DNA of 64,000 bases from Epiperipatus broadwayi (taxonomy: Eukaryota; Onychophora; Udeonychophora; Euonychophora; Peripatidae): the NCBI GenBank assembly GCA_028023455.1, contig JAQFVV010012422.1, forward strand, positions 7,007,710 through 7,071,709, given 5' to 3'. Made by a program: the position numbers and the translations under genes. Below, in pieces: positions 34,830 through 47,354 of this stretch. How positions within the stretch are numbered: position 1 is the first letter of the stretch; the number at the start of each line of letters is the position of its first letter. Under the pieces are notes generated by a model, which worked only from the letters and a program-made list of their open reading frames with translations, did no database searches and was not told the DNA's origin.

Positions 34830-35520
34830 CTTACAATTTGTCACTGGTATATATAACATGTAGAAAAAAAGTAAATCATTTAAATACTCTGTTATTGAGT
34901 AATACTGTCCCTAAAAATACCCTCTAATGGTGTACAGTGATGAAATCATTACCAGGTTAGAAACTGCAGAAAGATGAGTGTTACAGTTTTTCCTCCATTG
35001 TTTTATCCTCTAGAAGCTGTGGTGAATTAAATATAAAACATGTGTTTAGAATAAAGACAGTATGATTTAAACATAAAACAATTACCATAATTTAAAGTAC
35101 TTAAATATTAGGATGTGAACTTGTATCTGATTTTCTTTTGACAGTAAGAGTTCGAATAAAACTAAAAGAAGCAATCCTTATTTTTCAGCATTTAAAAGTT
35201 AAATATTACAAATTGTTAAGATTTTGTTTTGTTTATAATTACTCACTGATGGCCTTTTGGAATTGAAAACTATTTCAGATGTCATGTTTTGCAAGAGAAT
35301 TGAAGACAAAGAGTAAATATATCACATCATATAAAAAAAAGCAGTTGATGTTGGAATATTGGAAAAAGAAACATGGGAAATGTCTTAGTAGAAGTGGGAA
35401 TTTAAAAATAAATGAGTTAATAGGATATGAAATGGAGATGAAGATAGGAAAGTCAGAGAAAAGAAATAATTTAATACAAATAACTTGTCTGGAAGTTTTC
35501 GTTCATAATATCCTAGTAGT
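34830..35520. other. Spacer, nothing identified
   Basis: The open frame at 35279-35533 is lysine-rich and unrecognised; I do not support it as a gene. Confidence 0.4.
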
Positions 35521-35524
35521 AATT

Positions 35525-35912
35525 CTGAAATAGAATATTTCCACCATCTAATATTAATTGTTAAATAATTTTAAAAAAATTCAAAATCTATTTAAACTTT
35601 TCGCATAATATTTTGAAGAGTCTTATTCTCTTGTCTTCAAAGTGTTGTTAGCATGGGGTTCAAATCTGGACCTTTTAGATTCACGAATATTAAATTTAAA
35701 ATGGTGCAGCTTTGACAGAATAGCCAGCCTAGTTGGTTAGAGCATCACCTTAAATTAATTTTCATATATTTAAAAATTCCAGGTTCGATCCCCATGCTAG
35801 TATTGTCTCTGGTCAGTCCAGAAACACCCGAAGAAGAGAGAATAATACCACTTGAAACATTATGTTGTAAAGTAATCTGTGAGATGATGATGGAAATATT
35901 CTAACATAATTA
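35525..35912. mobile_element. Foldback of SINE family T, with clearest tRNA-like head
   Basis: The right part is a plus-strand SINE: A-box AGCCTAGTTGGTTAGAGC (about 35734-35751), B-box AGGTTCGATCCCCATG (about 35781-35796), body CGAAGAAGAGAGAATAATAC...CTTGAAACATTATGTTGTAA, 3' part GATGATGGAAATATTCTA. The left part (35525-35665) repeats the body in inverted orientation (TAGAATATTTCCACCATCTA, TCTTATTCTCTTGTCTTCAA, GCATGGGGTTCAAAT). The boxes imply pol III origin; the head is not a functional tRNA. Confidence 0.7.
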
Positions 35913-36329
35913 AATCACTGATACGTTCAAAAATAAAAGTGAAAGAGTTACGGAAGAGAAGATAATTTGATACAAATCACAACTTTTTGTTGAAAAAAAT
36001 GAAAGGGACATTTTGATGCCTAATAATTTCTATTTGATTTGTTGAAGAGGGCATAACTAAGAAAGAAAGAAATCTATTTGCATTATATCATATTGTCAGT
36101 GCATGGCTGCATTGAAGTGTATATATTTCCCTAAAGGCTTGGAATTCAAACCTAGCTACAATGTAAAGGTATTTTCAGGTAGAAATTTTTCAAGTAGGCT
36201 AAGATTTTTTTTCAGGTAGCTTGTTTATATTCAACCTAACTATCTACCCAGTAAGAGTTAGTAAATAGAATATTGTCATTATGAGATAAAAGAAGGTAAT
36301 CTGAGATTTTAAAAAGACTTCATTACTCA

Positions 36330-36402
36330 GGAGTGCGCCAGAATCGATTCTGGGACCGCCCGATGACTAAGTCGGACGCTCTATTAACTAGATAATGAGT
36401 TG
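36330..36402 (-). repeat. tRNA-like sequence (pseudogene or SINE head)
   Basis: Minus strand contains TAGAGCGTCCGACTTAGTCA followed by TCGGGCGGTCCC and AGAATCGATTCTGGC, i.e. an anticodon-arm-like stem UCCGA/UCGGG and a T-arm CCAGA/UCTGG. The acceptor ends (AACTCAT and GCACTCC) do not pair, and the anticodon loop is 8 nt, so it is not a functional tRNA. Confidence 0.5.
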
Positions 36403-36409
36403 AATGTTC

Positions 36410-37890
36410 CATAAAAAACTATACAACGATGCAAAGTTCTCTGAATGAAAGATCAGTTATACACTTGGAGAAGAGGGTAATGATTTATAGCTATTTTTAC
36501 AATTATGCACATCATGAATTATATGTTTTATTTTATAACTTTTATTTTAGAAAATTAAAAAAAAAAAATCTTTTCTTGTTTTCCCATAATTTTCAACTAT
36601 TTAATTTTATGCAAAAGCAATTGTTAAAAGTTCTCAGTATGTAATTTCAAAAATATTTTAAACTCGGATAAAAAGCAAAATCTATAATTACGCGAAAATT
36701 CAATTACGTTTAAAATCAAAATAATAAACAGTAGTTATAAATTTTCATAAAGTCGAGATTTCTTAAAGGCCATTTTTCATATTTATGATATCATTTCATT
36801 ACTAATCTCTGAATGAATTATAATTCCTTTACCCTTTTCTGTTTCGCTTGACACAGTCAAACTGTCAAGATTCGAGGCAGCAAACTTGTTGGTTAATTAT
36901 TACATTTTATTAGAAAATATCTATCTATTATTCATTTTCACCTGTCAAAGGCTTTGAATGAAAGGAAGTCACCTGAAAACTGGTCTGCTTCCACTGCGGA
37001 GACACTAATTGTAAAAATAAAATGACGTTTTCAGATATGAAATTTTAAATGAGTAACTGCGGATGGAGTTTAGACAAAGCAAATCCAGAATGGAACTCCA
37101 GGTGTGGCAAAACGCTTATTAATTAAAACATTTCAGCAAATTCTAATCTCTTTGAAGGAGTGAAAGAGATAAATGAGAGTGAAAAATAAAATAAAATAAT
37201 TTTTATTTATAACTAAAATATTCGGAATGGTATATTGAGGTATATAATTTTTTTTAAAAAGAATAGAACAACATTTAAATAGCTCACTGCAGGGCAAAGC
37301 CCCTCACAGAGAACAGGGAGAAGACAGTATTCATTACTTTTCCAATTATCAGGTAGTGAAAGAATGAGAAGTTTTTTATCTGCTTTAGACAACAATCGAA
37401 ACTATCTAGTTACCCATTTGCTGACCATTATTGAATAGTTATCTTAGATAGCTACTTAAAAAAAATATTTAGCCTAATTGGAAGCCTAAAAAAATGTATA
37501 AAGTTTTATCCACCGAGATACAAATCCACATAATGGAGCACAAAAGGCAGATATATTACCATACGTATTTGTATTAGTAGAAATATACTGGAAAAGAATA
37601 AACCATTTAGGCAGCGAGTCATCAGGATTTTTATTTCATTATAATAGTCAAAAATAATTCTATGAGGTGATGTGGTTATTATGCCACTGAGAAGAACAAC
37701 TTGAAATTCCTGCTTATTACTCCATAATTTTTAATCATAGAAAAAAATGTCATATTGAACAAACAATAAATGCACCATTCCTGGGATGAAAGCTCAAAGT
37801 CTGAATCCAAGAAATTAGAATTCTATATTCACTTTTGAAATGGAAGGTTAAAAAAGATATCTATGAAAAAATAACTTTTGGTGATATATA
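36410..37890. other. Spacer, nothing clear
   Basis: A minus-strand stretch at about 37265-37330 (GTGAGGGGCTTTGCCCTGCA, GTGAGCTATTTAAAT) weakly resembles the 3' part of the repeat at 57062-57350. Otherwise unassigned. Confidence 0.4.
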
Positions 37891-37891
37891 T

Positions 37892-38362
37892 CAGGGGTGG
37901 GCAACAAGTCGATCGTGATCCACCGGTCGATCGCAAAGCCAATTTTGGTCGATCGCGAGGTCAATCTGGCAAGAGCTGTCGGGTAATGAGTGAAACAAAT
38001 TAAGTCAAGATTTTCAAATTTTTTTTTTGTTTTTGTTTTTGTTTTAATTTTTTTTTTCAATTCTAGATAGGTGAAGTCCATTAAGTCGTATCATTATTGA
38101 AAATAATATTTTTAATTTTGACTTAATGTAGCTAATTTGAATTAATAAATATTGTTAATAATTACTCATGTTGCTTTAATTCCCCGCAACATGAGTTTTT
38201 TGGCCCGTTAAATAATTGTTAATTTTTACTAGGTAGATATATAAAAATAGTATGTATTTCACACCTCTCTTCACTTAGATTACGCTTATGACAACAAGTC
38301 GATCGCAACACATTTTAAAAATAAAAAGTACATCTCATGAACACAAAAGTTGGCCACTCCTG
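37892..38362. mobile_element. hAT-type MITE, 471 bp, intact ends
   Basis: Left end CAGGGGTGGGCAAC and right end GTTGGCCACTCCTG form imperfect terminal inverted repeats of hAT type, flanked by an exact 8 bp ATATATAT duplication (the length produced by hAT transposases, although the target is simple sequence). Subterminal GTCGATCG repeats occur near both ends. No transposase is encoded, so it was mobilised in trans. Confidence 0.85.
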
Positions 38363-38690
38363 ATATATATGATATATATTCTTTAAGGCTGCTAGTGAGA
38401 TGTACAGAAAATATAGACGAATCCTTGAACTTTAGAATTTTATAAAAAAAATACATCGTTACATTCAACCATAAGTCAGCTTCACCATCAAATAAAATTC
38501 TGAGAATTTATTGATACAAAAACCATTGCATTAAAACAAAACAAGACTGAAAATGTGATGTGTTTAATAATAATGAAAAATTTCAAATTAAAAACAAAAA
38601 ATAAAAATTAATATTTAAAAAAAAGATAACTATAAATCTTTGAAGAAAAAACAACATTTCTAATAATGTACTTTTTGTAAAGTTTTATTT

Positions 38691-38734
38691 AATATATGAC
38701 AGTTTCGACCGATTAGCAGTGCTCTTCAGATATT
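38691..38734 (-). ncRNA. Hammerhead-like candidate, weak
   Basis: Minus strand: AUAU/AUAU stem I, CUGAAGA (N7 = A), a poorly paired stem II ending GGUC, then GAAAC, UG, UC. The order of parts is that of a hammerhead with a vanishing stem III, as described for Penelope-associated variants, but stem II pairs badly here. Could be chance or a decayed copy. Confidence 0.25.
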
Positions 38735-38739
38735 TGGAA

Positions 38740-39995
38740 TATCTTTCACCAACCTTTTTCAATTTTTTTTAAAATATACAAATTCAATAATCTTAAGAGT
38801 ATAACTATGTACATTTAGTTTTAAACATGTGCCATGCTATACATATATCATTAAAAATACCTATGCAAAACAGGATCATATCACTTGGAAATCAAAATGG
38901 TAATCTGCTCAACATATATGCTATAAAAAGTCTCACAAATTCACCATTATTCTTCTCAAATAATTAAATTATGGAGATCTAAAAATGCAATGTCCAGAAA
39001 GATATATCTGTTTTCATCTATGCTATTCATAAAATTAATTCTAGGTGTCTGGAATTTGTAAATTCAGTTTTTAGAAAAAATATATATATTGAGCTACTTC
39101 AGTTTGCTAACATCAAGAATGCTGGGAAATATTTAACAAGCACCTTATTAAAAAACCCAAATCTGTAAGCACAAATTGAACTATCATTCCTATTTTTATT
39201 CTATAAAATCAGTTAATACAAAATGCTTTCAGTTATCTTGTATCTACAGATCTATAGCCAATCTTCCATTGTCATTCAACCATGATTTGATAAAAAGTGA
39301 TGTATTCTTTCCCAATAAATTTATTGTTATTAACTCTGTGATATATCACTGAACTATCTTCCTATATTTAAATGTGACAAAAAATCAGAACACAAAATAA
39401 ATAAATAAAGTTGTTAGGATCATGCATAAATTTCTCACTGAAATGTAGTGGACCATTGTAGAATAAAGAGCATATAATCCTAAAGTTTATAAATCAGTTT
39501 TTGACTTAAAAAAATATAATATCTTAAGCACAAACAATATCAACAGTGTAGATAATATGACTGAATTAAATATAAGTTCTATAATTTTTGTTTTTGATAA
39601 TTATATTCAAATTTTCCAATTGTACATAAAAATTCATAAAAATTTAATCCACTTATAAAAACCAATGTGAGCAGAGACAATATGCTATGGGAAAGTTACA
39701 CAAAAGTATCACAGAAAAACAATCAAATCTATTCAAAAATTAAAGCTTTAAAATACAGCTACAGAATTTAAACTTAATACAAACTCTGTATTAGTCCCAT
39801 GCTTCTCTTTTTTAAAATAATAAAAAAAAAAAAACGTATTTTAATTGTGCAAACACTCAATTAAGTATATGTTACTTCCTTCAAACATAAATGCATCTTC
39901 AAACCAAAACAATGAAATTGCATATGAAACATTATTTTTTAAAATAAAAATGCCCTAGAAAATCTTAAGTACATTTCTATAATATGTATCAAATA
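38740..39995. other. Spacer, nothing identified
   Basis: AT-rich DNA without supported features. Confidence 0.45.
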
Positions 39996-39999
39996 AATG

Positions 40000-40725
40000 T
40001 CATATATAATTTTAATCAGAAGGGAATTACTGCTTATACATATACACTGTAATGTTGTTTTAATACCTATCTTGTTCTCAACCTTCAGGCACAAAATAGA
40101 GACTTTGAAAAATGAGAGTGCCCATCTTATCTTTGTACCTAAATTCACTTATAGAGGCCAATCTAAAGCATCTTGGAATGAGAGTGTAAAAGTATTTCAT
40201 TAATCACTTTATATCCATTAATTTTATTTTATTTATTAACAATCATGAAATCTTCTGATCTATCACCTTTTAATATTATGAAATATTAGAATCTATGTAA
40301 CTCTATTTAATTTACTAGCACAATATTCATGTATAATTTTAATCATAAGGGAAGTACACTCTATACACAAGCACTGTAATGTTATTTTAATACCTCAACA
40401 TTGTTTTGTTAAGTACAAAGGATATTCTCAAACCAAAGCACAAGATAGACTTTGAAAAAATAAGAGTGACCATATTATTTTTGTACCTAATTTCACTTAT
40501 ATAGGCTAATCTAAAGCATCTTGGAATGAGACATTTTAGATTAGCCTATGTAAGTGAATTCAAGTACAAACAAAAAATGGCTGCTCTTATCTTTTTAAAG
40601 TCTCTATCTTGTACTTTTCTTTAAGAATATTCTTTGTATTCAACAAAACAATGTTGTGGTATTAAAACAACATTACAGTGCATGTGTATAGGGTGCAGTT
40701 CCCTTCTGATTACATAAATATTATA
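40000..40725. repeat. Foldback with an extra direct copy of its arm
   Basis: 40335-40725 is a palindrome of about 185 bp arms centred near 40530 (GGCTAATCTAAAGCATCTTG / ATTTTAGATTAGCCTATGTA; TACTGTAATG-type outer blocks CACTGTAATGTTATTTTAAT / ATTAAAACAACATTACAGTG). 40000-40190 repeats the left arm in direct orientation. No protein, pol III box or hammerhead was found. Probably a non-autonomous DNA element plus a solo arm. Confidence 0.7.
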
Positions 40726-40729
40726 TAAT

Positions 40730-41729
40730 AAACATTTTTGAACACATTCTGTGTATAGTTTTAACAACTTAAAAACTGTTTAAAATAATATTGAAACAAA
40801 TTGTGAACACATGAAAATGTTCAAAGTCCTGTAATATTTAATGCCATGGTCAAGTAGCAGTTTCTATAGCTGAAGTCCATGATCATTCACTGCTCAACTC
40901 TATTACTTCTAGTGGTTAAACTTCATATAAACTTTTAACAAATAAACCACATGATTATTTATTTGAATATTACCTGCAGTCAGTTTAAACTTGTACAATA
41001 AAAATAACCCTGATTTTTGAATTGTTTTCTCTGAAAATGTCAATGGTCTTATGAAAAATTGAAAAACATGGTAATCTTTAGATACAATTTGCAGTCATTG
41101 TATTGACTGTAGATGATCAACTTTCATCTTATTAATCTACCATTTTGATGATGTAACCATATAGGATGAAAACAATAAAGTCAGTTGAATTATCTCTGAT
41201 GGAATAGAAAACAAGCCAGTTCTATTATACCTTTTGCCGAAACTCTTGCTAAAGATCAATTGAAAATGGAAATGTATTCTTGTAAATAAAATTAGTGGAA
41301 GGAGAGAGAAAAGGAACTGAACATCCTTTATTGAATAGAAGAAAATCATGAAGATACTCAATTTCTTCCAATTAATGTAAATGCCACCTGTTAACATTTT
41401 AACTGTAATTATAAAATATATACCACCACTGTTTTTGCCTTATATTGATACTTAAAATGCTTTAATTGTTATATTTAACAGGCCATCTTTAGCCAAAAAC
41501 TATAAAACAAATTATAATTTTTACATTATACATATATTCATTGATATAATGAATATAAAAATGTAAATGTTATATACATATAAATCATGTTATTTCAATT
41601 AAAGCTTAAAGTTAACCAATAGAATATTCAATCTGTTAAAAACAATATTGTTGATATTTGAATGGTTAATTGTAAGCAATGGCTGGAGTGATGTGATTTA
41701 TATATGATAACCAATTAGGTATGTGCACT

Positions 41730-41730
<1 letters not shown>
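40730..41730. other. Spacer, mostly unassigned
   Basis: About 41640-41725 (GATGTGATTTATATATGATAACC) resembles the 204 bp unit duplicated at 52631-53038. Nothing else supported. Confidence 0.45.

Positions 41731-41738
<8 letters not shown>

Positions 41739-41781
<43 letters not shown>
41739..41781. repeat. (TA)n microsatellite
   Basis: Uninterrupted TA dinucleotides. Confidence 0.95.
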
Positions 41782-41784
<3 letters not shown>

Positions 41785-42234
41785 TTTGACTGCAGAAAGG
41801 AATTTGTTATTAACTGAAAGGAGACCCTTTGATTCCTCTTAGAGGCCTGAACAGGGCAAATTCCTAATGGCTATATGTTCTTGTCATTGCAGCTGTTACT
41901 ACTATGTGATTATTCATAGAGTATACAAACATGAATGGCTGCTCACCAACATGCATTAGTCAGCATGCTGAGTTTATTGGCTTTTTACTTCTGAGTTTAA
42001 GATAAAGGAACATTCATGGTCTTCTTCTTAATTGGCTGATAAGGCAGAATGAATGTGTGTACGAATGGAATTTTTTTCTAATAGACATATACAATCACAA
42101 CAGACAAAAATAAATTACGGCCCTTATTCTCAGGTGGCTGTAAAGTCATCAACCAAGGCAGTGGTTGGTGGCTGAAGGTGGAGGGTGCTAAGAATATCCT
42201 GATTGTGGACCCAGGCTGCCATTTGATGATGACT

Positions 42235-44480
42235 TTTTATTTAGGTACTTACAACTGCAGATCACTTTCAAGTGAAGGAAGATAGCAAGAATTAGAAGAA
42301 CTGTCTTATATTAAATGGGACATTATTGGACTTTGTGAAGTTAGAAGAAAAGATAAAGAAACAATTGATTTAAAAAGTGGACATATATTCTATTATAAAG
42401 GCACACATATTGGAAATACAAGTGGAGTAGGATTCATTATAAATAAAAAGTGGAAGAACATTGTGGATATTGATGGTGTATCAGATAGAGTGGCAAAATT
42501 AGTATTCAACCTAATAGCAGATACTAAATTCAGATAATTTAGGTTTATGCCACAACAAGTTCTCATAGTGACAAAATAGTAGAAGATTTTTACATGGATG
42601 TATAAAAGGCTTTTGATCAGACTAAACAACATTTTAAAATTGTTATGGGAGATTTTAATGCTAGAATTGGTAAACAAATGAAAGTGTTGTAGATAAATTT
42701 GGTTATGGTAATAGAAATGAGAAAGGACGTAGACTTGTGGAGTTTGTAAAAAAAAAAAAAACAACTTTATATTATGAATTCTTTTTTTGAGAAAAATGGT
42801 AAAAAGAAATGGGCATGGAAAGATCCAAATGAAGGTACAGCAGAATTAGATTATATTTTAACTAACAGAAAACATCTTTCAAGATTGTAATGTTCTTAAC
42901 AAATTCAATACAGGAAGTGATCATCAATTAGTAAGATGTAAGATATGTGTTAATGTGAAACTATAGAGACAAAAATTACTAAGAAAAACAATATTTACGA
43001 TTGAAATTCCTAATCTTCAGAAACATTCTAATGAATTTAAATTAGAACTTGCAAATCGGTTTCAGGTATTAGTAGATTTTGAATATGATTCAGATTTGAA
43101 TAAAATTAATAAGAAATAACTGATAGTTTTAAAACTGCAATAAAGATAGCTGGTAGAAGAAAGGTGCAATTGACCAATGAAATTTCTTCTGAGACTAGAG
43201 AATTAATGAAGAAAAGAAAGAACATGAAGATATATAAAAATGATGCATTAAAAAGGATCGAGTATTTAGAATTTTATAAAATAATATGAAAAAGAGTTGA
43301 TAATGATATAAAAAAATATAATTGTGAAATAGCAAGGAAGGCTGTAGAAGAGAATAAAAGTCTCAAGAATGTAAAACAACATTTTTGTATTGGTAGGAAA
43401 CTTATATCTGTAATAAGAAAAAAAGATAGAACTATTGCTAAAATGAGAGATGACATCATGAAATAGGTAGAAGAGTTCTATATATTAATAAAGAACAAGT
43501 ATCTCCTACATCTATTATATCTTCTGAATTGCCCAGAATTTTAAATAAAGAAGTGAGACATGCAATTATATTTATGAACAAAGGAAAAGCTCCAGATAAT
43601 GATGGAATTATAATCGATATATTAAAAGCAGGTGAAGAAATAGAAAAGATTTTGGCAAAGATATATACCAAATGTCTAAATGATAAACATGTACCACAAG
43701 AATACAGTATTAATATTAATATTTAAAAAAGGTGATAAAGAAGATATTAGAAATTACAGACCTATCATCCTTTTATCAGTTTTGTACAAAATTTTTACCA
43801 AGATAATTACAACTCGTCTACAGAGAACATTGGATTTCCACCAACCAAGGGAACAAGCTGGATTTAAAAGTGGTTTTAGTACAGTAGATCATATCCAACT
43901 ATTGAGAGAAGTTATATAAAGGACAAATGAATATGAGTTGCCATTATTCTTCGGATTTGTAGATTATGAAAAGGCATTCGATTCTATAAACATTTCTTCA
44001 GTGATTAAAGCATTGGATCAAGGTATAGACCCAGGATATTGTCATATTCTGAAGTATATATATATATAAACAAAAAAATAAAGACATAAATCCAATAAAT
44101 AATATAATATTTCAACCAGAGGACTGGTTTTCATCAGAAAGAAAAAAAATACACAGTAAAATGGCGATAATCAAAAATTACAGATTTATATATATATATA
44201 AATGTTTCAGCAACAATTAGATTACATAATGATACTAGGAAGGTTAACATTGAGAAGGGTGTAAGACAAGGTGACTTCTTATCTTCAAAACTTTTTACAG
44301 CAGTGCTGCAAGAAGTATTTTCTGGATTAAAATGAAAACTAAAGGAGTAAAAGTAAATGGAAATTATTTAAGTCATTTAGATTTTGCAGTTGATGTAGTT
44401 GTTTTTGCAAATAATGGCTTTAGAGCTTCAGGAAATTTTGCAGGAGTTATCAGATGAAAATAAGAAAATAGGAAAGATAA
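42235..44480 (+). pseudogene. RTE-type non-LTR retrotransposon, endonuclease + RT, degenerate
   Basis: Most complete coding element in the window. Endonuclease motifs across frameshifts: LGTYNCRSL, YIKWDIIGLCEVRRKDKE, GVGFIINKKW, MGDFNARIGK, LDYILTNRK, TGSDHQLVRCK. Reverse transcriptase: KGKAPDNDGI, FKKGDKEDIRNYRPI.LLS, FVDYEKAFDSI (motif A, aspartate kept), GVRQGDFLSS (motif B) and LDFAVDVVVFA (motif C, one aspartate of A-D-D lost to V). Many stops and shifts and a 132 bp insertion at 44071-44202 confirm inactivity. The 3' tail domain seen elsewhere in the window is missing after 44480. DNA at 41850-42235 may be its 5' leader. Same general type as the WAGHIARR tails, but common family identity is not shown. 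Confidence 0.85.
44071..44202 (-). mobile_element. 132 bp insertion inside the RT sequence
   Basis: Splits the RT between ILKYIYI and NVSATIRLH. An identical 16 bp (TA)7AA sits on both sides (44055-44070 and 44187-44202), consistent with a target duplication, although TA slippage could mimic it. The minus strand holds CUGAUGA + A + AACCAG/CUGGUU hairpin + GAAA, a hammerhead-like core, but no stem I partner was found. Source element unknown. Confidence 0.5.
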
Positions 44481-44565
44481 ACGTTAAAAAGATTAATTTT
44501 TCTTTTATTTCAAACTAAAAGTTTTTCATGGATTTTATTTTAATTAAAAAAATTTTCTTTTAAAT

Positions 44566-44592
44566 TTGTTGTTGTTATTATTGTTGTTGTTA

Positions 44593-44635
<43 letters not shown>

Positions 44636-44652
44636 CATCATCATCATCATCA
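44566..44652. repeat. Trinucleotide microsatellite
   Basis: TTG/TTA repeats passing into (ATT)n and (ATC)n. Confidence 0.9.
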
Positions 44653-44654
44653 GT

Positions 44655-47045
44655 TAGGAAGACATTATCTTATGAGTAAGAGTATAATATTATATTTGTA
44701 TAGGATTCCATTCATTTCCTAATAATTTTTAAATGAAAGAAAAGAGTTAATTTTTAATATTAAAGAACCCTGAGATTTTGATATAACATAAATGAATACT
44801 AAAAAATCTATTTTGCAAAAGAAATCATTTTAATAAACAATGTGGCAAAAATATAAGAAATCAATTATTCTTTAGCAAAAGACTTGAAAAATGTGGATCT
44901 GATCATAGCAATGAGATGCTGGTGATAGTTATTAGATGTGTTGTAATGGGGAGGGGGTGTTGTGAAAAAGAAATTATAGCCCAATAACTCTATGGTGTGT
45001 GCTTTCAATATTAAGAGTATCCCTGTAATTTGTAAGAATTAGTATGGTAGTTCTCCTCCTCTTAAAATTTATTAAATGTTACATATTATATTGATATTTA
45101 TTTATTGCTATTCTTACCCATATGGCTCTTAGTATTATATAGTATACTAATTGGTAAAAACCTTCTGAGTTTAGCCCTACATAGTGTTGATTTATTTTGG
45201 GCATTATATTTTGATTTCGATCTACTTTTAGATTATAATATATATATATATATAAATTCCATTACAATGTTACTGAGTATATGTGCAATTTTCAAAATAT
45301 ATTAAACTTCACTTTATTCATAATTCTGATTTAAATACTATTAGCTAATTAAAAAACAACAACTCTCAATCAATTTCTTAAAACCACAAGTAGCCAATTT
45401 ATTATATATTAAAATCATTTGAAGAACTGTATAATTTTACTTTTAAAATTAACTTGTATTAGGTCTTAAATTGGTTATAAGGTTAACATATTGTGTAGTT
45501 TAAAAAAAAAAATTAGTTAACAATGTACACTGATAATACAAGGTTTATGTGATTTTCAATTTAATCATAGTCAAACAGAAAGAAAATATAATTATATAAA
45601 TGTTCATAGTAATTATAAATATAATATCGGAAAACCCGACCCAACACATAACTACCATATGTGTCTATTGTTATTTTTGATATATATCCATCAGTTAATA
45701 GCCTAGTTTTATAAAAGAGAAGGAATAGTTATAAAGCTTCATATTGCATGATAGATAATGGTGGGAGCAAGCGCCTTATTTCTGTTCTTGATTTTAGATA
45801 TCTGATTGTAAAATAGACTGCAATTTCTTTGGATGTGAGGTTCAAACAAAAATGATCCCTCAGGCACCCAAAGGGTGAACATGATGAAAATTATGATTCT
45901 AATGGAAGGGGAAATGCCACGTTTCTTGCTATCTATGAGATTGGCGATTGTGAAATATGTGATTTAGTGATTGGCTCATAATAATATTTCTATATACAAG
46001 AAAGGCTCAACAATGGAATAAAAAATAATGAATTGTTTCTCCAGATTTATGGCTGAGAGAACAAATAGGGGCAATGTTAGCATTACCATTCTTTGCTAAA
46101 ATGGCGATTAGCGGATAGATTGATTTTAATATGGAAATCAAGGCATTTTGATTCTAGATGACAGAATTTGAATTTTGAAGTGATTTGTTTATTATTGAGA
46201 TTAAAGAGAGACCGTGATTGAGATTGATTGATTCTATAATTTTATTTGATTCAGTTTTAGAATAAATATTTTTTTTATTCCTATTATTACTACAAAAATC
46301 ATTTCTTCATTAATCAAAAGTTGATTCTCGAAAGAGATTATCGCATGCAAACAATTCCTTTTTTTTTTCTAATGCTATTTCCTAGCTTCAGGAGGGGAAA
46401 AAAACTATTCATTCCTTGAATAGTTTTAACTTATCACGTAGAAAAAGTTAAAATGTCTCTATGCGTTGGCATATATATATACAGAATGTATAAAAATGCC
46501 TTGAGATAAGATTAGCAAGGATCTATCAAGGCTGTGACCTGAGACTTAATTCCGATCCGGGTAAATTCCGAAGCCTGATTGAAACAAAAAAAAAAAATTA
46601 GAAATTCTTTTAAGTTTTAATTGGGCTGAATATTTTCTTTTATGTGTCCAGCCTATAATTAATTCAGTTATTTATCCAATTATAAAAAAATGAATAATTA
46701 ACCAAAGGGTAAAACAGGAAAGGATCGCTGCTTAAACCTACGCTATCCTGCAAATTGGTTTGTTTAAAAAATATTACATTATCTTTCTCTTTAATGTATT
46801 ATAAGATTAAATCGTTTTTCTGCAACAGAATATTTAGATATTCTTACCTTATACATATATGCACACATAGTATGTGAATATGTACTAAAGACAGTTGTGA
46901 TTATTTCTGAGTAATAAACAGTATCTAATTTGTCATTCATATAACACAATTAATCAAAACTCATAATCTTTAGATTACATCAGTATTTTTTAATCCATAT
47001 GCTATAGCTTACGCACCATGAATATAAAGATACTATTATAAAGAT
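44655..47045. other. Spacer, nothing identified
   Basis: AT-rich DNA; short TA tracts at 45238 and 46470. No supported gene. Confidence 0.45.
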
Positions 47046-47049
47046 AAAA

Positions 47050-47350
47050 AGAAGGGATCGCAATGCATGGACAAGAGGACAAAGATAACAAAGACATCAT
47101 TGAAAAAACTAAAAACTGAAATGGAGCTGAGATGAACATCTTGTTACATAAATGAACAATTGAAGACTTCAGTTGGATTCCAGGAAATTGTAGAAGATCT
47201 AGAAAGAGATTACTTATAAGATATATAAATAAAAATAAGAAAATTTTCTGTTAAATGAAAAGAGGGGAGTTATAGATCAGGGAAACTGGATTGAATTTGG
47301 AGAGACATTAATCTTGCAATGGATCCATAATGGTTGAAAAATGATGATAA
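47050..47350 (+). pseudogene. RTE-type 3' tail, most decayed copy
   Basis: Follows the same block order as 3985-4396 (RRDRNAW...T, LK.KWS/EMELR, GLQLDSRKL.K..RK-like, LGET.ILQW..NG) with deletions and frameshifts, and ends GGTTGAAAAATGATGATAAT. Confidence 0.65.
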
Positions 47351-47354
47351 TATA

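Noticed and set aside
35279-35533. 84-codon lysine-rich open frame
   Set aside because: No recognisable motif, low-complexity composition, no conserved neighbour; likely chance in AT-rich DNA.
33118-35912. Hammerhead in SINE family T (CUGAAGA ... GAAAC)
   Set aside because: Core-like words are present, but stem II has at most two or three pairs and no cleavage site pairs properly with the 5' side.
36330-36402. Functional tRNA gene
   Set aside because: Acceptor stem does not pair and the anticodon loop is 8 nt; kept only as a tRNA-like repeat.
42393-42764. 123-codon open frame on the minus strand
   Set aside because: Antisense of the RTE endonuclease region on the plus strand.
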